DNA of 64,000 nucleotides from Streptomyces camponoticapitis (GTDB taxonomy: Bacteria > Actinomycetota > Actinomycetes > Streptomycetales > Streptomycetaceae), in NCBI RefSeq assembly GCF_014646115.1, contig NZ_BMMV01000007.1:307852-371851 (forward strand), given 5' to 3'. A program made the translations under genes and the position numbers. The notes below the pieces were generated by a model that saw nothing but the letters and a program-made list of their open reading frames with translations, was not told where the DNA came from and made no database searches. Positions 1 through 9,678 of this stretch are shown here, in pieces. Within the stretch, counting starts at the first letter, position 1. Every line of letters starts with the position of its first letter.

Positions 1-19
1 CCCCCGGGACGACCGGGGG
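1..19 (-). terminator. Hairpin terminator after ccsB
   Basis: A perfect 7-bp inverted repeat (CCCCCGG, loop GACGA, CCGGGGG) lies 26 bp past the ccsB stop on the minus strand. The window edge may cut a longer stem. It is a plausible end of the cytochrome c biogenesis operon. Confidence 0.5.
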
Positions 20-45
20 CGCGCCGCTGTCTCGTTCCCGCGCGG

Positions 46-1137
46 TCACACGCCCGCGTACGAGTGCTTTCCGGTGACGAAGATGTTGACGCCGTAGTAG
101 TTGAACAGCCAGCAGCCGAAGGCGACCAGCGCCAGCGTCGCCGCCTTGCGGCCCTTCCAGCCCGCCGTGGCGCGCGCGTGCAGGTAACAGGCGTACGCGA
201 CCCAGGTGATGAAGGACCAGACCTCCTTGGGGTCCCAGCCCCAGTAGCGGCCCCAGGCGTCGCCGGCCCAGATCGCGCCCGCGATGATCGTGAAGGTCCA
301 GAGCGGGAAGACGGCGGCGTTCACGCGGTACGAGAACTTGTCGAGCGTGGCGGCCGCGGGCAGCCGTTCCATGACGGAGGACCACGCGCGGCCTACGGCG
401 ACGCCCCGGGCGATCTTGGACTCGTACACGTCGCGCAGCAGGTAGAAGAGCGTGCCCACGGCGCCGAGGTAGAAGACCGCGCCGCAGAAGATCGCGGTGG
501 AGACGTGGATCCAGAGCCAGTACGAGTGGAGCGCCGGGACCAGCTGGTCGCTGTCCGTGTAGAGCACGGTCGTCGCGATGCCCAGGTTGAGCAGGACCGT
601 GGTGACCAGGGGCAGTCCGATCCAGCGGACGTTCTTCTTCGTGAGGAGGAAAGCGAGGTACGTGCCGACCGCCACCGTCGAGAAGGTGGTGGAGAACTCG
701 TACATGTTGCCCCACGGGGCGCGCTGCACCGCCATCGCGCGGCTGATGACACCGGCGGCCTCCAGCAGGAAGCCGAGTGCGGTCATCGAGACGGCGATAC
801 GCCCGTACAGGTCGCCCTTGAGCGAACCGCCCGCCGCGCCCGGGCCGTCGGGCACGTCGCGGCGCCCGGCCGCCGAGCGCGTGATGACCTTGGGCCGCTC
901 CAGGACGGCGGTGCCGCCGCCCTTCTCCTTCTCCGCCGTGCGCACCTCGACCGTGGCGGCGGCCTTCGCACCGGCGCCGGTCAGCGCGGCGGCGGTACGG
1001 CCGACCTTGCTGCGGCTGCCCAGGACCCACTCGGCGATATGGGCGAAGAAGGCCAGGGTGTAGACGGCCATGGACGAATAGACCAGCACATTGGCGGTGT
1101 GCGCCAAGCTCTCGTTGGTGGTGGCGGCGAGGATCAC
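46..1137 (-). CDS. ccsB: Cytochrome c biogenesis protein CcsB/CcsA (heme handling, System II)
   Basis: This 363-residue polytopic membrane protein is the heme-channel half of the System II cytochrome c synthase and works with ResB to deliver heme to apocytochromes outside the membrane. The signature is the tryptophan-rich segment WGRYWGWD at residues 295-302, followed by PKEVWSFITW. Histidines at about 204, 211 and 358 could be the usual axial ligands. There is one early membrane segment (about 17-40), a basic loop, then a run of membrane segments from about 110. The GTG start overlaps the resB stop by 4 bases (GTGA), so the two genes are translationally coupled and form the end of a tlpA-ccdA-resB-ccsB operon. 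Confidence 0.93.
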   Translation of the reverse strand: MILAATTNESLAHTANVLVYSSMAVYTLAFFAHIAEWVLGSRSKVGRTAAALTGAGAKAAATVEVRTAEKEKGGGTAVLERPKVITRSAAGRRDVPDGPGAAGGSLKGDLYGRIAVSMTALGFLLEAAGVISRAMAVQRAPWGNMYEFSTTFSTVAVGTYLAFLLTKKNVRWIGLPLVTTVLLNLGIATTVLYTDSDQLVPALHSYWLWIHVSTAIFCGAVFYLGAVGTLFYLLRDVYESKIARGVAVGRAWSSVMERLPAAATLDKFSYRVNAAVFPLWTFTIIAGAIWAGDAWGRYWGWDPKEVWSFITWVAYACYLHARATAGWKGRKAATLALVAFGCWLFNYYGVNIFVTGKHSYAGV

Positions 1138-2984
1138 TTCTCAGCCCCTTCGACAGGCTCTCCGGTAGTGGCGGCGGCGGTGGATGTGTCTGAAACGTCC
1201 GTGTTCTCTTGCGATTCCTGGGCGGCGTCCGCGGCTTCTTCGGCGGTCGGCGCCTCGGCGTTGAGCGTCAGTGCCAAGTCACCCAGTTCCTCGGGGAGCT
1301 TCGCCGACTCGCTGCGCCCCAGGCCGGCCATCTCCACGACGGTGACGCCGTCCGCGCCCCGTACCGCGCGGACCCAGATCCGGCGGCGCTGGATGAACAG
1401 GGAGCCGACGAGGCCGAGCACCGCCCCGATCGCACCGGCGAGGGCGAACCCGTTGCCGGGCTGCTGGGAGACCGTGAAGGTGGCCCACTCCTTGATGTCC
1501 TTCTCGAAGGTCACCGAGCCCGCTCCGCCCGGCAGCTTCATCGTCTCGCCGGGCAGCAGCCGCGCCGCGAGCTTGTTGCCGTCGGCGTCCTTGAACTGCT
1601 TCATCTTGCTGGTGTCCAGCTGGTACACGTTCTGCGGCAGACCGGAGTCGACGCCGAGGCTGCCCACGTAGCCCGTGAGTGCCAGCACGGGATAGTCCAG
1701 TTCGGGGAACTGGGAGAACATGCTCCCGTTGCCCTTGCCCGCGAACGTCGGGACGAAGAAGGCGTTGAAGCCGAGCTGCTGCTTCTTGCCCTTGCTGTCG
1801 CGGTAGCCGTCCATCACCTTGATCGCGCCGGTCGACGTGATGTTGTTGTCGATCGGCAGGAGCGGGGTCGCGCCCTTGAAGACGACCTTGCCCTTGCCGT
1901 CGCGGACGGTGAGGACGGGCGCGTAGCCGTGGCCGATCAGATAGACCTTCGAACCCTTGACCTCCAGCGGTTCGTTGACCTCGATGACCGCCTTGCGCTC
2001 CTTGCCGCCCGCCTCGGTCTGGTAGCTGACGTGGGCCTCGAACTCGCGGGCGGTGCCGACCTGCGGTCCCTTGCGCTCGAAGGTGCCGACGAACTTGTCG
2101 AGGCTGAAGCTGAACGGCTCCAGGTCGTCGCTGTCGTACATGGACCCGGACTTGAAGTCGTCGTACTGCGTGAGGGTGTTGGAGAAGCCGTCGCCCTCCA
2201 GGATCAGCTTTCCGCCCTCGGACTTGAAGAGCTGCCCGGTGGCGAAGGCCACCAGCATGACGATCAGCGCGATGTGGAAGAGCAGATTGCCCGCCTCGCG
2301 GAGGTAGCCCTTCTCGGCGGCGACCGCGTCCCCGGCGGTGTGCGCGCGGAAGCGCCGCCGCTTGAGCATGGCGAGCGCGGCCTCGCGGGCCTCCTCGGGC
2401 TCGGCGGTGGTACGCCAGGTCGTGTACGCGGGAAGCCTGGTGAGCCGCTTGGGGGCGGCCGGCGGCCGGCCGCGCAGCTGTCCGACGAACTGCCAGGTGC
2501 GCGGGACGATGCAGCCGATGAGCGAGATGAAGAGGAGCAGATAGATCGCCGAGAACCACACCGAGCTGTACACGTCGAACAGCTGGAGCTTCTCGTAGAT
2601 CGGCGTGACCGTCCCGTGCTTCTCCTGGAACGTCTGGACCTTGAGTTCATCGACGCTGTTCTGCGGGATGAGCGAGCCGGGGATGGCCGCGAGCGACAGC
2701 ATGAAGAGCAGGATCAGCGCGACGCGCATCGAGGTGAGCTGGCGCCAGAACCAGCGGATCCAGCCGATCGGGCCGAGGCTGGGGCCGCCGACGGCGGACT
2801 CCTCGCGGGGCGCGGTGGACAGCTGCGATCCGGCGGCGCCGAGTTCGCGTGCCTCTGTTGCCTCGGGTGTGAGGGACGTCTCGTCGGCGCTCCCGGCGGA
2901 AGCCGCGGCGTCCGCGCTCTCCGCGTTCTTGACGGCCTCCGCGCTCTCGGCGGTCTCCGCGGGTGTCGTCTCTGTCTTGCTCAT
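1134..2984 (-). CDS. resB: Cytochrome c biogenesis protein ResB
   Basis: This 616-residue membrane protein is the second half of the System II cytochrome c synthase and partners CcsB. It has an acidic Ala/Glu-rich N-terminal extension of about 80 residues, then hydrophobic segments around RVALILLFMLSLAAIPGSL, SVWFSAIYLLLFISLIG and NLLFHIALIVMLVAFATG. A large extracytoplasmic domain comes next, and a last membrane segment near residue 530 is followed by an acidic tail. The order 3 TM, big outside domain, 1 TM is typical of ResB. It starts 4 bp after ccdA and overlaps ccsB by 4 bases. Confidence 0.92.
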   Translation of the reverse strand: MSKTETTPAETAESAEAVKNAESADAAASAGSADETSLTPEATEARELGAAGSQLSTAPREESAVGGPSLGPIGWIRWFWRQLTSMRVALILLFMLSLAAIPGSLIPQNSVDELKVQTFQEKHGTVTPIYEKLQLFDVYSSVWFSAIYLLLFISLIGCIVPRTWQFVGQLRGRPPAAPKRLTRLPAYTTWRTTAEPEEAREAALAMLKRRRFRAHTAGDAVAAEKGYLREAGNLLFHIALIVMLVAFATGQLFKSEGGKLILEGDGFSNTLTQYDDFKSGSMYDSDDLEPFSFSLDKFVGTFERKGPQVGTAREFEAHVSYQTEAGGKERKAVIEVNEPLEVKGSKVYLIGHGYAPVLTVRDGKGKVVFKGATPLLPIDNNITSTGAIKVMDGYRDSKGKKQQLGFNAFFVPTFAGKGNGSMFSQFPELDYPVLALTGYVGSLGVDSGLPQNVYQLDTSKMKQFKDADGNKLAARLLPGETMKLPGGAGSVTFEKDIKEWATFTVSQQPGNGFALAGAIGAVLGLVGSLFIQRRRIWVRAVRGADGVTVVEMAGLGRSESAKLPEELGDLALTLNAEAPTAEEAADAAQESQENTDVSDTSTAAATTGEPVEGAEK

Positions 2985-2988
2985 GGAA

Positions 2989-3753
2989 CTAGATCCCCAC
3001 CGTGAAGCCGTTGGTCCACGTCTGCATGTCTTGCATGATGCTGTCCCACACGCCGGTCACCAGCAGCACCCCGGTCGCGATCATCATCACGCCGCCGGTC
3101 CGCATCACCCACACGTAGTGGCGCTTGACCCAGCCGAACAGCCCCAGCGCCTTGCGGAACGCCACGGCGGCGAGCACGAAGGGCACCCCGAGACCGACGC
3201 AGTACGCGACGGTCAGTATGGCCCCTCGTCCCGCGGTCGCCTGGTCGAAGGCCAGCATGTTCACGGAGGTGAGCGTCGGGCCGATGCACGGCGTCCAGCC
3301 GACCCCGAACAGCGCGCCCAGTACCGGGGCCCCGACGAGACCCGACACCGGCCGCCTGTGGAGGCGGAATTCGCGCTGCGTGAGCCAGGGCAGCAGCCCC
3401 ATGAAGAACACGCCCATCGCGATCATGAGCACACCGAGGATGCGGGAGATGACCGTCCGGTTGTCCTGGAGGGTGCTGCCAAAGTAGCCGAAGAGCGCGC
3501 CGCCGGAGACGAAGACCGCGGTGAAGCCGACGATGAACAGGACCGCGCCGGCGACCATCCGCCCGCGCCGGGCGTCGCCCAGATCGGTACCGCTGATGCC
3601 GGTGACGTACGACAGATAGCCGGGTACGAGCGGCAGCACGCACGGCGAGAAGAACGAGACCAGACCACCCAGCAGCGCGATCGGCAGCGCGAGCAGCAGA
3701 GCCCCGCTGAAGACCGTCTCATTCATGCCGGGAACAGCGGCGAGAACCTCCAC
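2989..3753 (-). CDS. ccdA: CcdA-type cytochrome c biogenesis thiol-reductant transporter
   Basis: This 254-residue protein belongs to the DsbD/CcdA family, which passes reducing equivalents across the membrane to the extracytoplasmic thioredoxin-like protein that keeps apocytochrome cysteines reduced. The two redox cysteines lie in the usual contexts SPCVLPLVPGY (C38) and GWTPCIGPT (C156), and about six membrane segments are visible. The GTG start at 3753 is preferred because GGAGAAG lies 8 bases upstream. The internal ATG at 3726 has no ribosome site. The partner TlpA/ResA-like gene ends 5 bp upstream. Confidence 0.93.
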   Translation of the reverse strand: MEVLAAVPGMNETVFSGALLLALPIALLGGLVSFFSPCVLPLVPGYLSYVTGISGTDLGDARRGRMVAGAVLFIVGFTAVFVSGGALFGYFGSTLQDNRTVISRILGVLMIAMGVFFMGLLPWLTQREFRLHRRPVSGLVGAPVLGALFGVGWTPCIGPTLTSVNMLAFDQATAGRGAILTVAYCVGLGVPFVLAAVAFRKALGLFGWVKRHYVWVMRTGGVMMIATGVLLVTGVWDSIMQDMQTWTNGFTVGI

Positions 3754-3757
3754 GGGA

Positions 3758-4387
3758 TCACTTCTCCGCGATCAGCGGGTCGATCATCTCGCGCAGCTTC
3801 TTGTCGTCGAGCGCCTTGAGCGAGCGGGCCGCGATCTTCCCGTCCCGGTCGAGCACGATCGTGGAGGGGATGGCCTGCGGGTTGAGGCTGCCTTTCGGGA
3901 AGCCGTTGACGATGAGCTTGCCCGCCGGGTCGTAGATGCTCGGGTAGGTGACGCCGTAGTCCTTCTCGAAGGCTATGGCCGAGCCCTTGTTGGCGTCGCG
4001 GGCGTTGAGCCCGACAAAGGCGATGTCCTGGCCCTTGGCCTCGGTCTCCTTGGCGACCTTCGCGAAGTACGGCGCCTCGGCGCGGCAGGGTCCGCACCAG
4101 GAACCCCAGACGTTCAGCACGACGACCTTGCCCTTGAGGTCGGCCACGTCGAGCCGCTCGCCTTCGAGCGTCTCGCCGGCGATCTCTCTGACCGGCTTGC
4201 GGTCGGCCTTGGCGACGGTCTGCACCCCGCCGGTGTTCGTCACGAAGTTGGTGTCACCGCCGCCGCCGGACGTGGCGCCTCCGCCGCAGGCCGCCAGGGT
4301 GAGCATGGCCGCCGACGCGACAACGGCCGGGAGTGCGGCGCGCGGGCGTCGGTACGAGCGGCTTGGGAGGGCTCGGCCAAAGTTCAT
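3758..4387 (-). CDS. TlpA/ResA-like lipoprotein thiol-disulfide oxidoreductase
   Basis: This 209-residue exported thioredoxin-fold protein probably reduces apocytochrome c cysteines using electrons from CcdA. The N-terminus has a basic and then hydrophobic signal ending in a lipobox (LTLAAC, C34). The active site is WCGPC (C98, C101) in the sequence LNVWGSWCGPCRAEAP. The cis-proline region is near IPSTIVLD. I chose the ATG at 4387 because it gives the signal peptide directly; the open frame runs on upstream without a sensible protein. It is the first gene of the tlpA-ccdA-resB-ccsB unit. Confidence 0.9.
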   Translation of the reverse strand: MNFGRALPSRSYRRPRAALPAVVASAAMLTLAACGGGATSGGGGDTNFVTNTGGVQTVAKADRKPVREIAGETLEGERLDVADLKGKVVVLNVWGSWCGPCRAEAPYFAKVAKETEAKGQDIAFVGLNARDANKGSAIAFEKDYGVTYPSIYDPAGKLIVNGFPKGSLNPQAIPSTIVLDRDGKIAARSLKALDDKKLREMIDPLIAEK

Positions 4388-4454
4388 GTGAAAAGTTTCG
4401 CATGGGCCATTCAGGGATCTTGTTCGCCCCCCTCGCTCCCGGGAAACGCCCTGT

Positions 4455-4479
4455 CGGCGGCCCGGACAAGACGCCGCCG
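4455..4479 (-). terminator. Possible hairpin downstream of the deacetylase gene
   Basis: A 7-bp inverted repeat (CGGCGGC and GCCGCCG, 11-base loop) lies in the 143-bp gap between the deacetylase stop and the tlpA start. It could end the upstream transcript. In DNA this G+C-rich a stem this short is weak evidence. Confidence 0.3.
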
Positions 4480-4530
4480 TGCCACGAGTCGCGGCTCGCG
4501 CGGGGCGGCACGACGGCCGCTTCGCGGACC

Positions 4531-5784
4531 TCAGGCGGCTTTGAAGAAGGTGTTCCAGCCGCCGGCCGGAGCCTGGCCGACCTCCAGCGTACGGAGTTTG
4601 GTGAGCACCGCCGGGTCCTGGACGTCGAGCCAGTCCGTGAACTGCCGGAAGGACACCAGCCGTACGTCCTTCTTGCCCGCCATCCCCTTCAGCGCCTCTT
4701 CGACCGCATCCATATATATGCCGCCGTTCCACTCCTCGAAGTGATTCCCTATGAAGAAGGGGGCGCGATTCGACTCGTACGCGCGGTTGAATCCGGAGAG
4801 ATACGCCTTGGTGGCCTGTTTGCGCCAGCCCGGATAATTCGCGGGAACACCCTTGGTCGAATTTCCCGACTGATTTGCGAGGATGTTGTAGTCCATCGAC
4901 AGGACTTCGAAGGAATGCCCGGGGAACGGCACACCCTGCAACGGCAGATCCCATACGCCCTGCCGTTTGTCCGGCCACATCTGCCGGCCGCCGGGCGAGC
5001 TGGCGTCGTATCGCCAGCCCATCCTGGCCGCCGTGGGCAGCAGCTTGTCCTGGCCGAGCAGACAGGGAGTACGGCCGCCGACCAGTTCCCTGCGGTAGTC
5101 GAACGGCAGCGGGTCGAGCTCCTTCCAGCCGCTGTTGGTCTTCCATTCGGTGACGAAGCCGATGGCCTGTTCGGTCTCGTCGCGCCACTGCTTCGGCGAC
5201 CAGTTGCCGACGGAGCCCGAGCCCGCGCAGAAGTGCCCGTTGAAGTGGGTGCCTATCTCGTGGCCTTCGAGCCAGGCCTGGCGTATGTACTTCAGCGTGT
5301 CCTTGATGTGCGCGTCGGTGAGATAACCGATGTCGGAGGCGCCGACGGCGTTGCCCGGCGGGCGGTAGAGCGTCTTCTTCGACTCCGGCAGCAGATAGAC
5401 GCCGGAGAGGAAGAACGTCATCGCCGCGCCGTGGTCCTTGGCGAGATCGAGGAAGCGGGGGAAAAGGCCGTTGCCCACTTCGCCCGCACCGTCCCAGGAG
5501 AAGACCACGAACTGCGGCGGGGTCTCACCCGGTTCGAGCGGTACGGGCGCGGGCGGCTGGTGCGGCTGTTTTCCGGTGTCGGCCGTGGAACCGTCACCGA
5601 TCATCCGCACATTCTTCTCACTTGGCTTGGCACTCGGCCGGCCGCTCCCCTTGTCTCCCGGCCCGCCCGTGTCCGGACCGCCATTGCCGGACGTGCCCGC
5701 GTCGGTACCGCAGGCCCCGATTCCGATTGCGGCCGCCGCCCCAATTCCGGCTCCGAGCAGGCCCCTTCGGCTCATGCCGCGCAT
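4531..5784 (-). CDS. Tat-exported lipoprotein of the polysaccharide deacetylase superfamily
   Basis: This 417-residue protein has a twin-arginine, lipoprotein-type signal (SRRGLLG, hydrophobic run, then GIGAC), so it is likely exported folded and lipid-anchored. After a Gly/Pro/Ser linker, a NodB-like domain begins near residue 90. FSWDGAGE replaces the usual TFDDG motif, and HEIGTHFNGHFC supplies the metal-binding histidines. Later motifs (FDYRRELVGGRTPCLL, SMDYN) fit the family. The substrate is unknown. The divergent first motif leaves activity uncertain, because one acidic ligand of the usual DD pair is missing. It lies between the hemL pair and the cytochrome c operon on the same strand. 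Confidence 0.75.
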   Translation of the reverse strand: MRGMSRRGLLGAGIGAAAAIGIGACGTDAGTSGNGGPDTGGPGDKGSGRPSAKPSEKNVRMIGDGSTADTGKQPHQPPAPVPLEPGETPPQFVVFSWDGAGEVGNGLFPRFLDLAKDHGAAMTFFLSGVYLLPESKKTLYRPPGNAVGASDIGYLTDAHIKDTLKYIRQAWLEGHEIGTHFNGHFCAGSGSVGNWSPKQWRDETEQAIGFVTEWKTNSGWKELDPLPFDYRRELVGGRTPCLLGQDKLLPTAARMGWRYDASSPGGRQMWPDKRQGVWDLPLQGVPFPGHSFEVLSMDYNILANQSGNSTKGVPANYPGWRKQATKAYLSGFNRAYESNRAPFFIGNHFEEWNGGIYMDAVEEALKGMAGKKDVRLVSFRQFTDWLDVQDPAVLTKLRTLEVGQAPAGGWNTFFKAA

Positions 5785-5941
5785 TTTTTCCCCATCCGCG
5801 CTCGCTCATGTCACGCCCGCCGGTCATGCGGACGACAACACGTTAGATGGCACAGGGAACTCACAGGTTCCAGGAATTGGTAAAGCATTGACCTGTAACG
5901 GCGGATGTGACATTCACCGCGAACCGTGGGCGATTGGCCGA

Positions 5942-6619
5942 CTACGCACCGAAGGCTTTCGAAGCGCCCTTCACCGGTTTGGCACCGGCGAGAAGATGCG
6001 CGGGTACGAGATCGCGCGCCGGTTCCGTATAGGCGACGGAGACCAGCTTCTCCCCCTCGTAGGTGAACGTCGTCAGGGACGCGAGCGTGCACTGCCTGCG
6101 GCGGGGGTCGTGCCAGAGCCTTCGGCGCTCGAAGTGGCTGCGCACGATCCAGATCGGCAGCTGGTGGCTCACGCACACGGCCTCGTGTCCGAGGGCCCGG
6201 TCGCGCGCGTCCGCCAGGGCGTCCTTCATCCGGGCGACCTGGTCGACGTACGCCTCGCCCCAGGAGGGCCGGAAGGGGTTGGTGAGATAGCGCCAGTTGG
6301 CGGGCGAGCGCAGGGCGCCGTCGCCGACCCCGAAGGTCTTGCCCTCGAAGACGTTCGCGGCCTCGATGAGGCGGTCGTCGGTGTGCAGGGTCAGACCGTG
6401 GGACTTGGCGACGGGCTGCGCGGTCTCCTGGGCGCGCTCCAGCGGGGACGCCACGACATGGGTGATGTCGCGGTCCGCCAGGTGCTCGGCGACGCGGTCG
6501 GCCATCTTCCGGCCCAGTTCGGAGAGGTGGTAGCCGTCGCGGCGCCCGTAGAGGACCCCGTCGGGGTTGTGGACCTCCCCGTGCCGTACGACATGGACGA
6601 CGGTCCTCTCGGCGCTCAT
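5942..6619 (-). CDS. Histidine phosphatase family protein (phosphoglycerate-mutase-like)
   Basis: This 225-residue cytoplasmic enzyme carries the catalytic RHGE motif at residues 12-15 ([11 protein letters not shown]), the arginine in [10 protein letters not shown], and the second histidine in VCVSHQLPI. All catalytic positions of the histidine phosphatase superfamily are therefore present. The substrate cannot be read from sequence. The start ATG overlaps the hemL stop by 4 bases, so it is translationally coupled to hemL. Confidence 0.85.
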   Translation of the reverse strand: MSAERTVVHVVRHGEVHNPDGVLYGRRDGYHLSELGRKMADRVAEHLADRDITHVVASPLERAQETAQPVAKSHGLTLHTDDRLIEAANVFEGKTFGVGDGALRSPANWRYLTNPFRPSWGEAYVDQVARMKDALADARDRALGHEAVCVSHQLPIWIVRSHFERRRLWHDPRRRQCTLASLTTFTYEGEKLVSVAYTEPARDLVPAHLLAGAKPVKGASKAFGA

Positions 6620-7938
6620 GCGTCCGCTCCCGTCTCGGTCGCTTCCGCCGCCGCGCGGGCGGCGGCCGGCAGGGCGGCGGCGACGCGCTCGACCGCGCGG
6701 TCGTCGTGGGCGGTGGAGACGAACCAGGACTCGAAGGCGGACGGCGGCAGATAGACACCGTCGGCGAGCATCGAGTGGAAGAAGGCGGTGAAGCGGAAAG
6801 CCTCCTGCCGCTTGGCGTCCTCGTAGTCACGGACCTCGTCGGCCGTGAAGAACACGGAGAACATGTTGCCCGCCGTCTGCACCCGGTGCGCGACACCCTC
6901 CTTGCCGAGGGCGTCGCCCACCAGTCCGCGGATCTCGGCCGACACCGCGTCGACCTTCGCGTACGCCGCGTCGTCGAGCAGCCGCAGCTGCGCGAGCCCG
7001 GCGGCAGTGGCGACGGGATTCCCGGAGAGCGTGCCGGCCTGGTAGACGGGGCCGGCGGGCGCGAGGTGCGCCATGACGTCGACGCGGCCGCCGAAGGCCG
7101 CCGCGGGGAATCCGCCGCCCATGACCTTGCCGAAGGTCATCAGGTCCGGCTCGACGCCGTCGATGCCGTACCAGCCGGCCTTCGACGTACGGAACCCGGT
7201 CATCACCTCGTCGGAGATGTACAGCGCGCCGTTTTCCGCGCACAGCGCCTTGAGCCCGGCGTTGAATCCGTCACGCGGCGGCACGACGCCCATGTTCCCG
7301 GGCGATGCCTCGGTGATCACGCAGGCGATCTCACCGGGGTGCGCCGCGAAGGCCGCGCGGACGGCCTCCAGGTCGTTGTACGGCAGTACGACGGTGTCGC
7401 CGGCCTGCGCGCCGGTCACCCCGGGCGTGTCGGGCAGCCCGAACGTCGCGACGCCGGAGCCGGCGGCGGCCAGCAGCGCGTCCACGTGCCCGTGGTAGCA
7501 GCCGGCGAACTTCACGATCTTGGCGCGCCCGGTGAAACCGCGCGCGAGCCGGATCGCCGACATGGTGGCCTCGGTGCCGGACGACACGAGCCGTACCTGC
7601 TCGACGGGCGCGACCCGGGCGACGATCTCCTCGGCGAGCGCGACCTCGCCCTCACCGGGCGTACCGAAGGACGTGCCGCGCGCGACGGCGGCCTGGACGG
7701 CCTCGATGACCTCGGGCCGCGAGTGCCCGAGGATCATCGGCCCCCAAGAACAGACGAGGTCGACATAGTCGCGCCCGTCGGCGTCGGTGAGGTACGGACC
7801 GTCACCGGACACCATGAACCGGGGCGTACCGCCCACGGCCCGGAAGGCACGGACGGGAGAATTCACGCCGCCGGGCGTCACGATCGACGCACGGTCGAAA
7901 AGCGCCTGCGAAACGGGGGCTTCGTATGAATACGACAC
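6616..7938 (-). CDS. hemL: Glutamate-1-semialdehyde 2,1-aminomutase
   Basis: This 440-residue PLP enzyme converts glutamate-1-semialdehyde to 5-aminolevulinate, the second step of the C5 heme pathway whose first enzyme, HemA, is encoded at 57-58 kb. The family signatures are present: VNSPVRAF near the N-terminus, [15 protein letters not shown] for phosphate binding, and the Schiff-base lysine K271 in [17 protein letters not shown]. The start is GTG at 7938 with AGGA six bases upstream. It leads a unit with the phosphatase gene. Confidence 0.95.
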   Translation of the reverse strand: MSYSYEAPVSQALFDRASIVTPGGVNSPVRAFRAVGGTPRFMVSGDGPYLTDADGRDYVDLVCSWGPMILGHSRPEVIEAVQAAVARGTSFGTPGEGEVALAEEIVARVAPVEQVRLVSSGTEATMSAIRLARGFTGRAKIVKFAGCYHGHVDALLAAAGSGVATFGLPDTPGVTGAQAGDTVVLPYNDLEAVRAAFAAHPGEIACVITEASPGNMGVVPPRDGFNAGLKALCAENGALYISDEVMTGFRTSKAGWYGIDGVEPDLMTFGKVMGGGFPAAAFGGRVDVMAHLAPAGPVYQAGTLSGNPVATAAGLAQLRLLDDAAYAKVDAVSAEIRGLVGDALGKEGVAHRVQTAGNMFSVFFTADEVRDYEDAKRQEAFRFTAFFHSMLADGVYLPPSAFESWFVSTAHDDRAVERVAAALPAAARAAAEATETGADA

Positions 7939-8371
7939 TTTGGTCCTGATCTGCGATTCGAGGTCGGGTGGCCGGGACGAAGGATCTCAGCCACAGATGA
8001 GCCGGGCGCGAGGTCTCCTCGTATTACATAAGGGCGTCAACGCCCTCGCGTCTGCGAAACTGGGGCGTCATAGGGGAAGCTCACGCAATCCATGGTGTCA
8101 GAGCCTTCGAAGTATCTGCGGACAGGTGTTTCACCGGTCGTCCGTGGGGGAGGTCACTGTCACGATGATCGGGTTGCGCGGCCGGGGCTGCGAGTGGTCG
8201 GGTGGAGATATGCATCGCGGTGGCGGACTGGGCGAGGGGACCGATGACCTCGGTCCCGACCCTGCCCGACGGGGGAAACACCGGCGCCGCGAGCGAGAGG
8301 CCCGCGCGCAGCCTCCCGTCGGCAGAAACGGCGGCGGCCGGCCTCCGGGAGGCGGGAGCGGCCGGGTGGGG

Positions 8372-8803
8372 GTGACCTACAAATACTTCGGCGCCCCGGA
8401 CGGCGCGACGGCGGCCCGGGTCCCCATCTCGATGCGCCCCGAGGAGCTGGGCGGCGACGAACTCGGCATGGGCGGCATGTTCACCAAGATCAAGCCCGAG
8501 ACGATAGCCGCGATGGTCCTCACGGGCATCCAGGGCATGCCCCTGAACAAGGTCCCCCCACTCGAACTGGTCGTCCTGCACCCGGACTACGCGGTGGTCA
8601 AACTCCCCATGACGGTGGTGGACCCCCTGCGCGGCATCGGCGAGGAGTCGGTGGGAGCGGCGGCCTTCATCTGGTCCACCGTCCCGGACCGCGGCGGACC
8701 GCGGGACGCCTTCAACGTCTACCAACTGCTCCACGAATGGCAGGACTTCAGCCACCGCCTGCACGAGGCGGGCCACCAGCCGTACTGCCTGGTCTGGCCC
8801 TGA
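8372..8803 (+). CDS. Conserved hypothetical protein (about 143 aa)
   Basis: I do not recognise a family. The conserved-looking part begins VTYKYFGAPDG and ends HQPYCLVWP, and it is soluble with no signal or membrane segment. An open frame extends upstream to an ATG at 8165 that has GGAGG 11 bases before it. Those 69 extra codons are Gly/Arg-rich with clearly lower G/C at third positions (about 78 percent, against nearly all in the rest), so I prefer the GTG at 8372. It is transcribed divergently from hemL and converges on the next regulator gene. Confidence 0.6.
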   Translation: MTYKYFGAPDGATAARVPISMRPEELGGDELGMGGMFTKIKPETIAAMVLTGIQGMPLNKVPPLELVVLHPDYAVVKLPMTVVDPLRGIGEESVGAAAFIWSTVPDRGGPRDAFNVYQLLHEWQDFSHRLHEAGHQPYCLVWP

Positions 8804-8825
8804 CCCGGCTTCCGCACCGGACCCG

Positions 8826-9665
8826 TCACCCCGCGTTCCGCACGCCCGGCGACGAGGGCGCGGGCTGCCCGGTCCGGGTTGCGCTGCGGGCGCGGGGCGG
8901 GGCGAACCGGACCTCCACCGCCTCGTCCCAGGCCGCCGCGCGTACGCCGTAGAGGCTGTTCTGGCGGACGCGTCGCGGCAGGCCGACCGGGGTCACCGTC
9001 TCGGTCATGGTGAGCGGGACGAGATTCGTGACGTGACCGTCCGACGTCCGTGGCAGGTCCTGGACCACGTGGAGACCGTCGGCGGTCTCCCCCTGCCTGT
9101 GGTGGCGCCAGGCGCGGCTCCAGGCGTCCTCCCACGCGCGGCGCTCCGCGTCCGGGACCTCGCACGCGCGCAGGAACGCCTGGAACTGGGCCGGGTTGTG
9201 CGGCATCGCCTGGCGGTTCACGATCCGGTGGGCCGTGCTGCGGGGCAGCGCGCCGTACTCGCCGCCCCGTTCCTCCATCGTCCGCAGTGAGGGTGAACCG
9301 GCCTTCTCGTACAGCTCCCGCAGCCCGGCGCTCAGGTCGGCGAAGTCACGTACCAGGCCCGGGGACGGGGCGGGCGACGCGCGCCCGCCGCGGGCCGAGC
9401 GGGTCGCCTCGTACCTGGCCCGCTTCCAGAGGAGCTTGGCGTCCTCGGGGGACGCGTCGCAGGCGCGGGCGTAGGCGCGTACGGCGGAGAGCGTCGGGAC
9501 ACTCGAAGCCGACGCCGTGCGCTGGAGGGTGGTGGCGTGCACCCCCGCCCGGAGTGCGAGGTCGCGATAGCTCAGTCCCGCGCGTCTTCGCTGATCGCGC
9601 AGCCACTGCGCCAGACCGCGCAAGGCCCTGTTGTCGGTGACGATGGGCTTCTCCGGGCGCCCCAC
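8826..9665 (-). CDS. Helix-turn-helix (XRE-type) regulator
   Basis: This 279-residue protein has an N-terminal helix-turn-helix (about residues 12-75) around LRDQRRRAGLSYRDLALRAG and VHATTLQR. A second helical region, about 110-170, resembles another HTH (YGALPRSTAHRIVNRQAMP). The C-terminal tail ends with a basic Ala/Arg/Pro stretch. The target is unknown. It is followed 13 bp upstream on the same strand by the small membrane-protein gene. Confidence 0.75.
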   Translation of the reverse strand: MGRPEKPIVTDNRALRGLAQWLRDQRRRAGLSYRDLALRAGVHATTLQRTASASSVPTLSAVRAYARACDASPEDAKLLWKRARYEATRSARGGRASPAPSPGLVRDFADLSAGLRELYEKAGSPSLRTMEERGGEYGALPRSTAHRIVNRQAMPHNPAQFQAFLRACEVPDAERRAWEDAWSRAWRHHRQGETADGLHVVQDLPRTSDGHVTNLVPLTMTETVTPVGLPRRVRQNSLYGVRAAAWDEAVEVRFAPPRARSATRTGQPAPSSPGVRNAG

Positions 9666-9678
9666 GGCCGCGCCGCCC

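Noticed and set aside
4531..5784. Idea that the deacetylase-like lipoprotein belongs to the cytochrome c operon.
   Set aside because: It is on the same strand, but a 143-bp gap with a possible terminator separates it from tlpA, and its domain has no heme or thiol role.
8032..8046. Short palindrome GGGCGTCAACGCCC upstream of hemL.
   Set aside because: Stem of six bases only; in DNA of this composition such stems are common and no known regulator motif matches.
8165..8371. N-terminal extension of the 8372-8803 gene from an upstream ATG.
   Set aside because: Lower G/C at third positions and Gly/Arg-rich random-looking sequence. Kept as an alternative start only.
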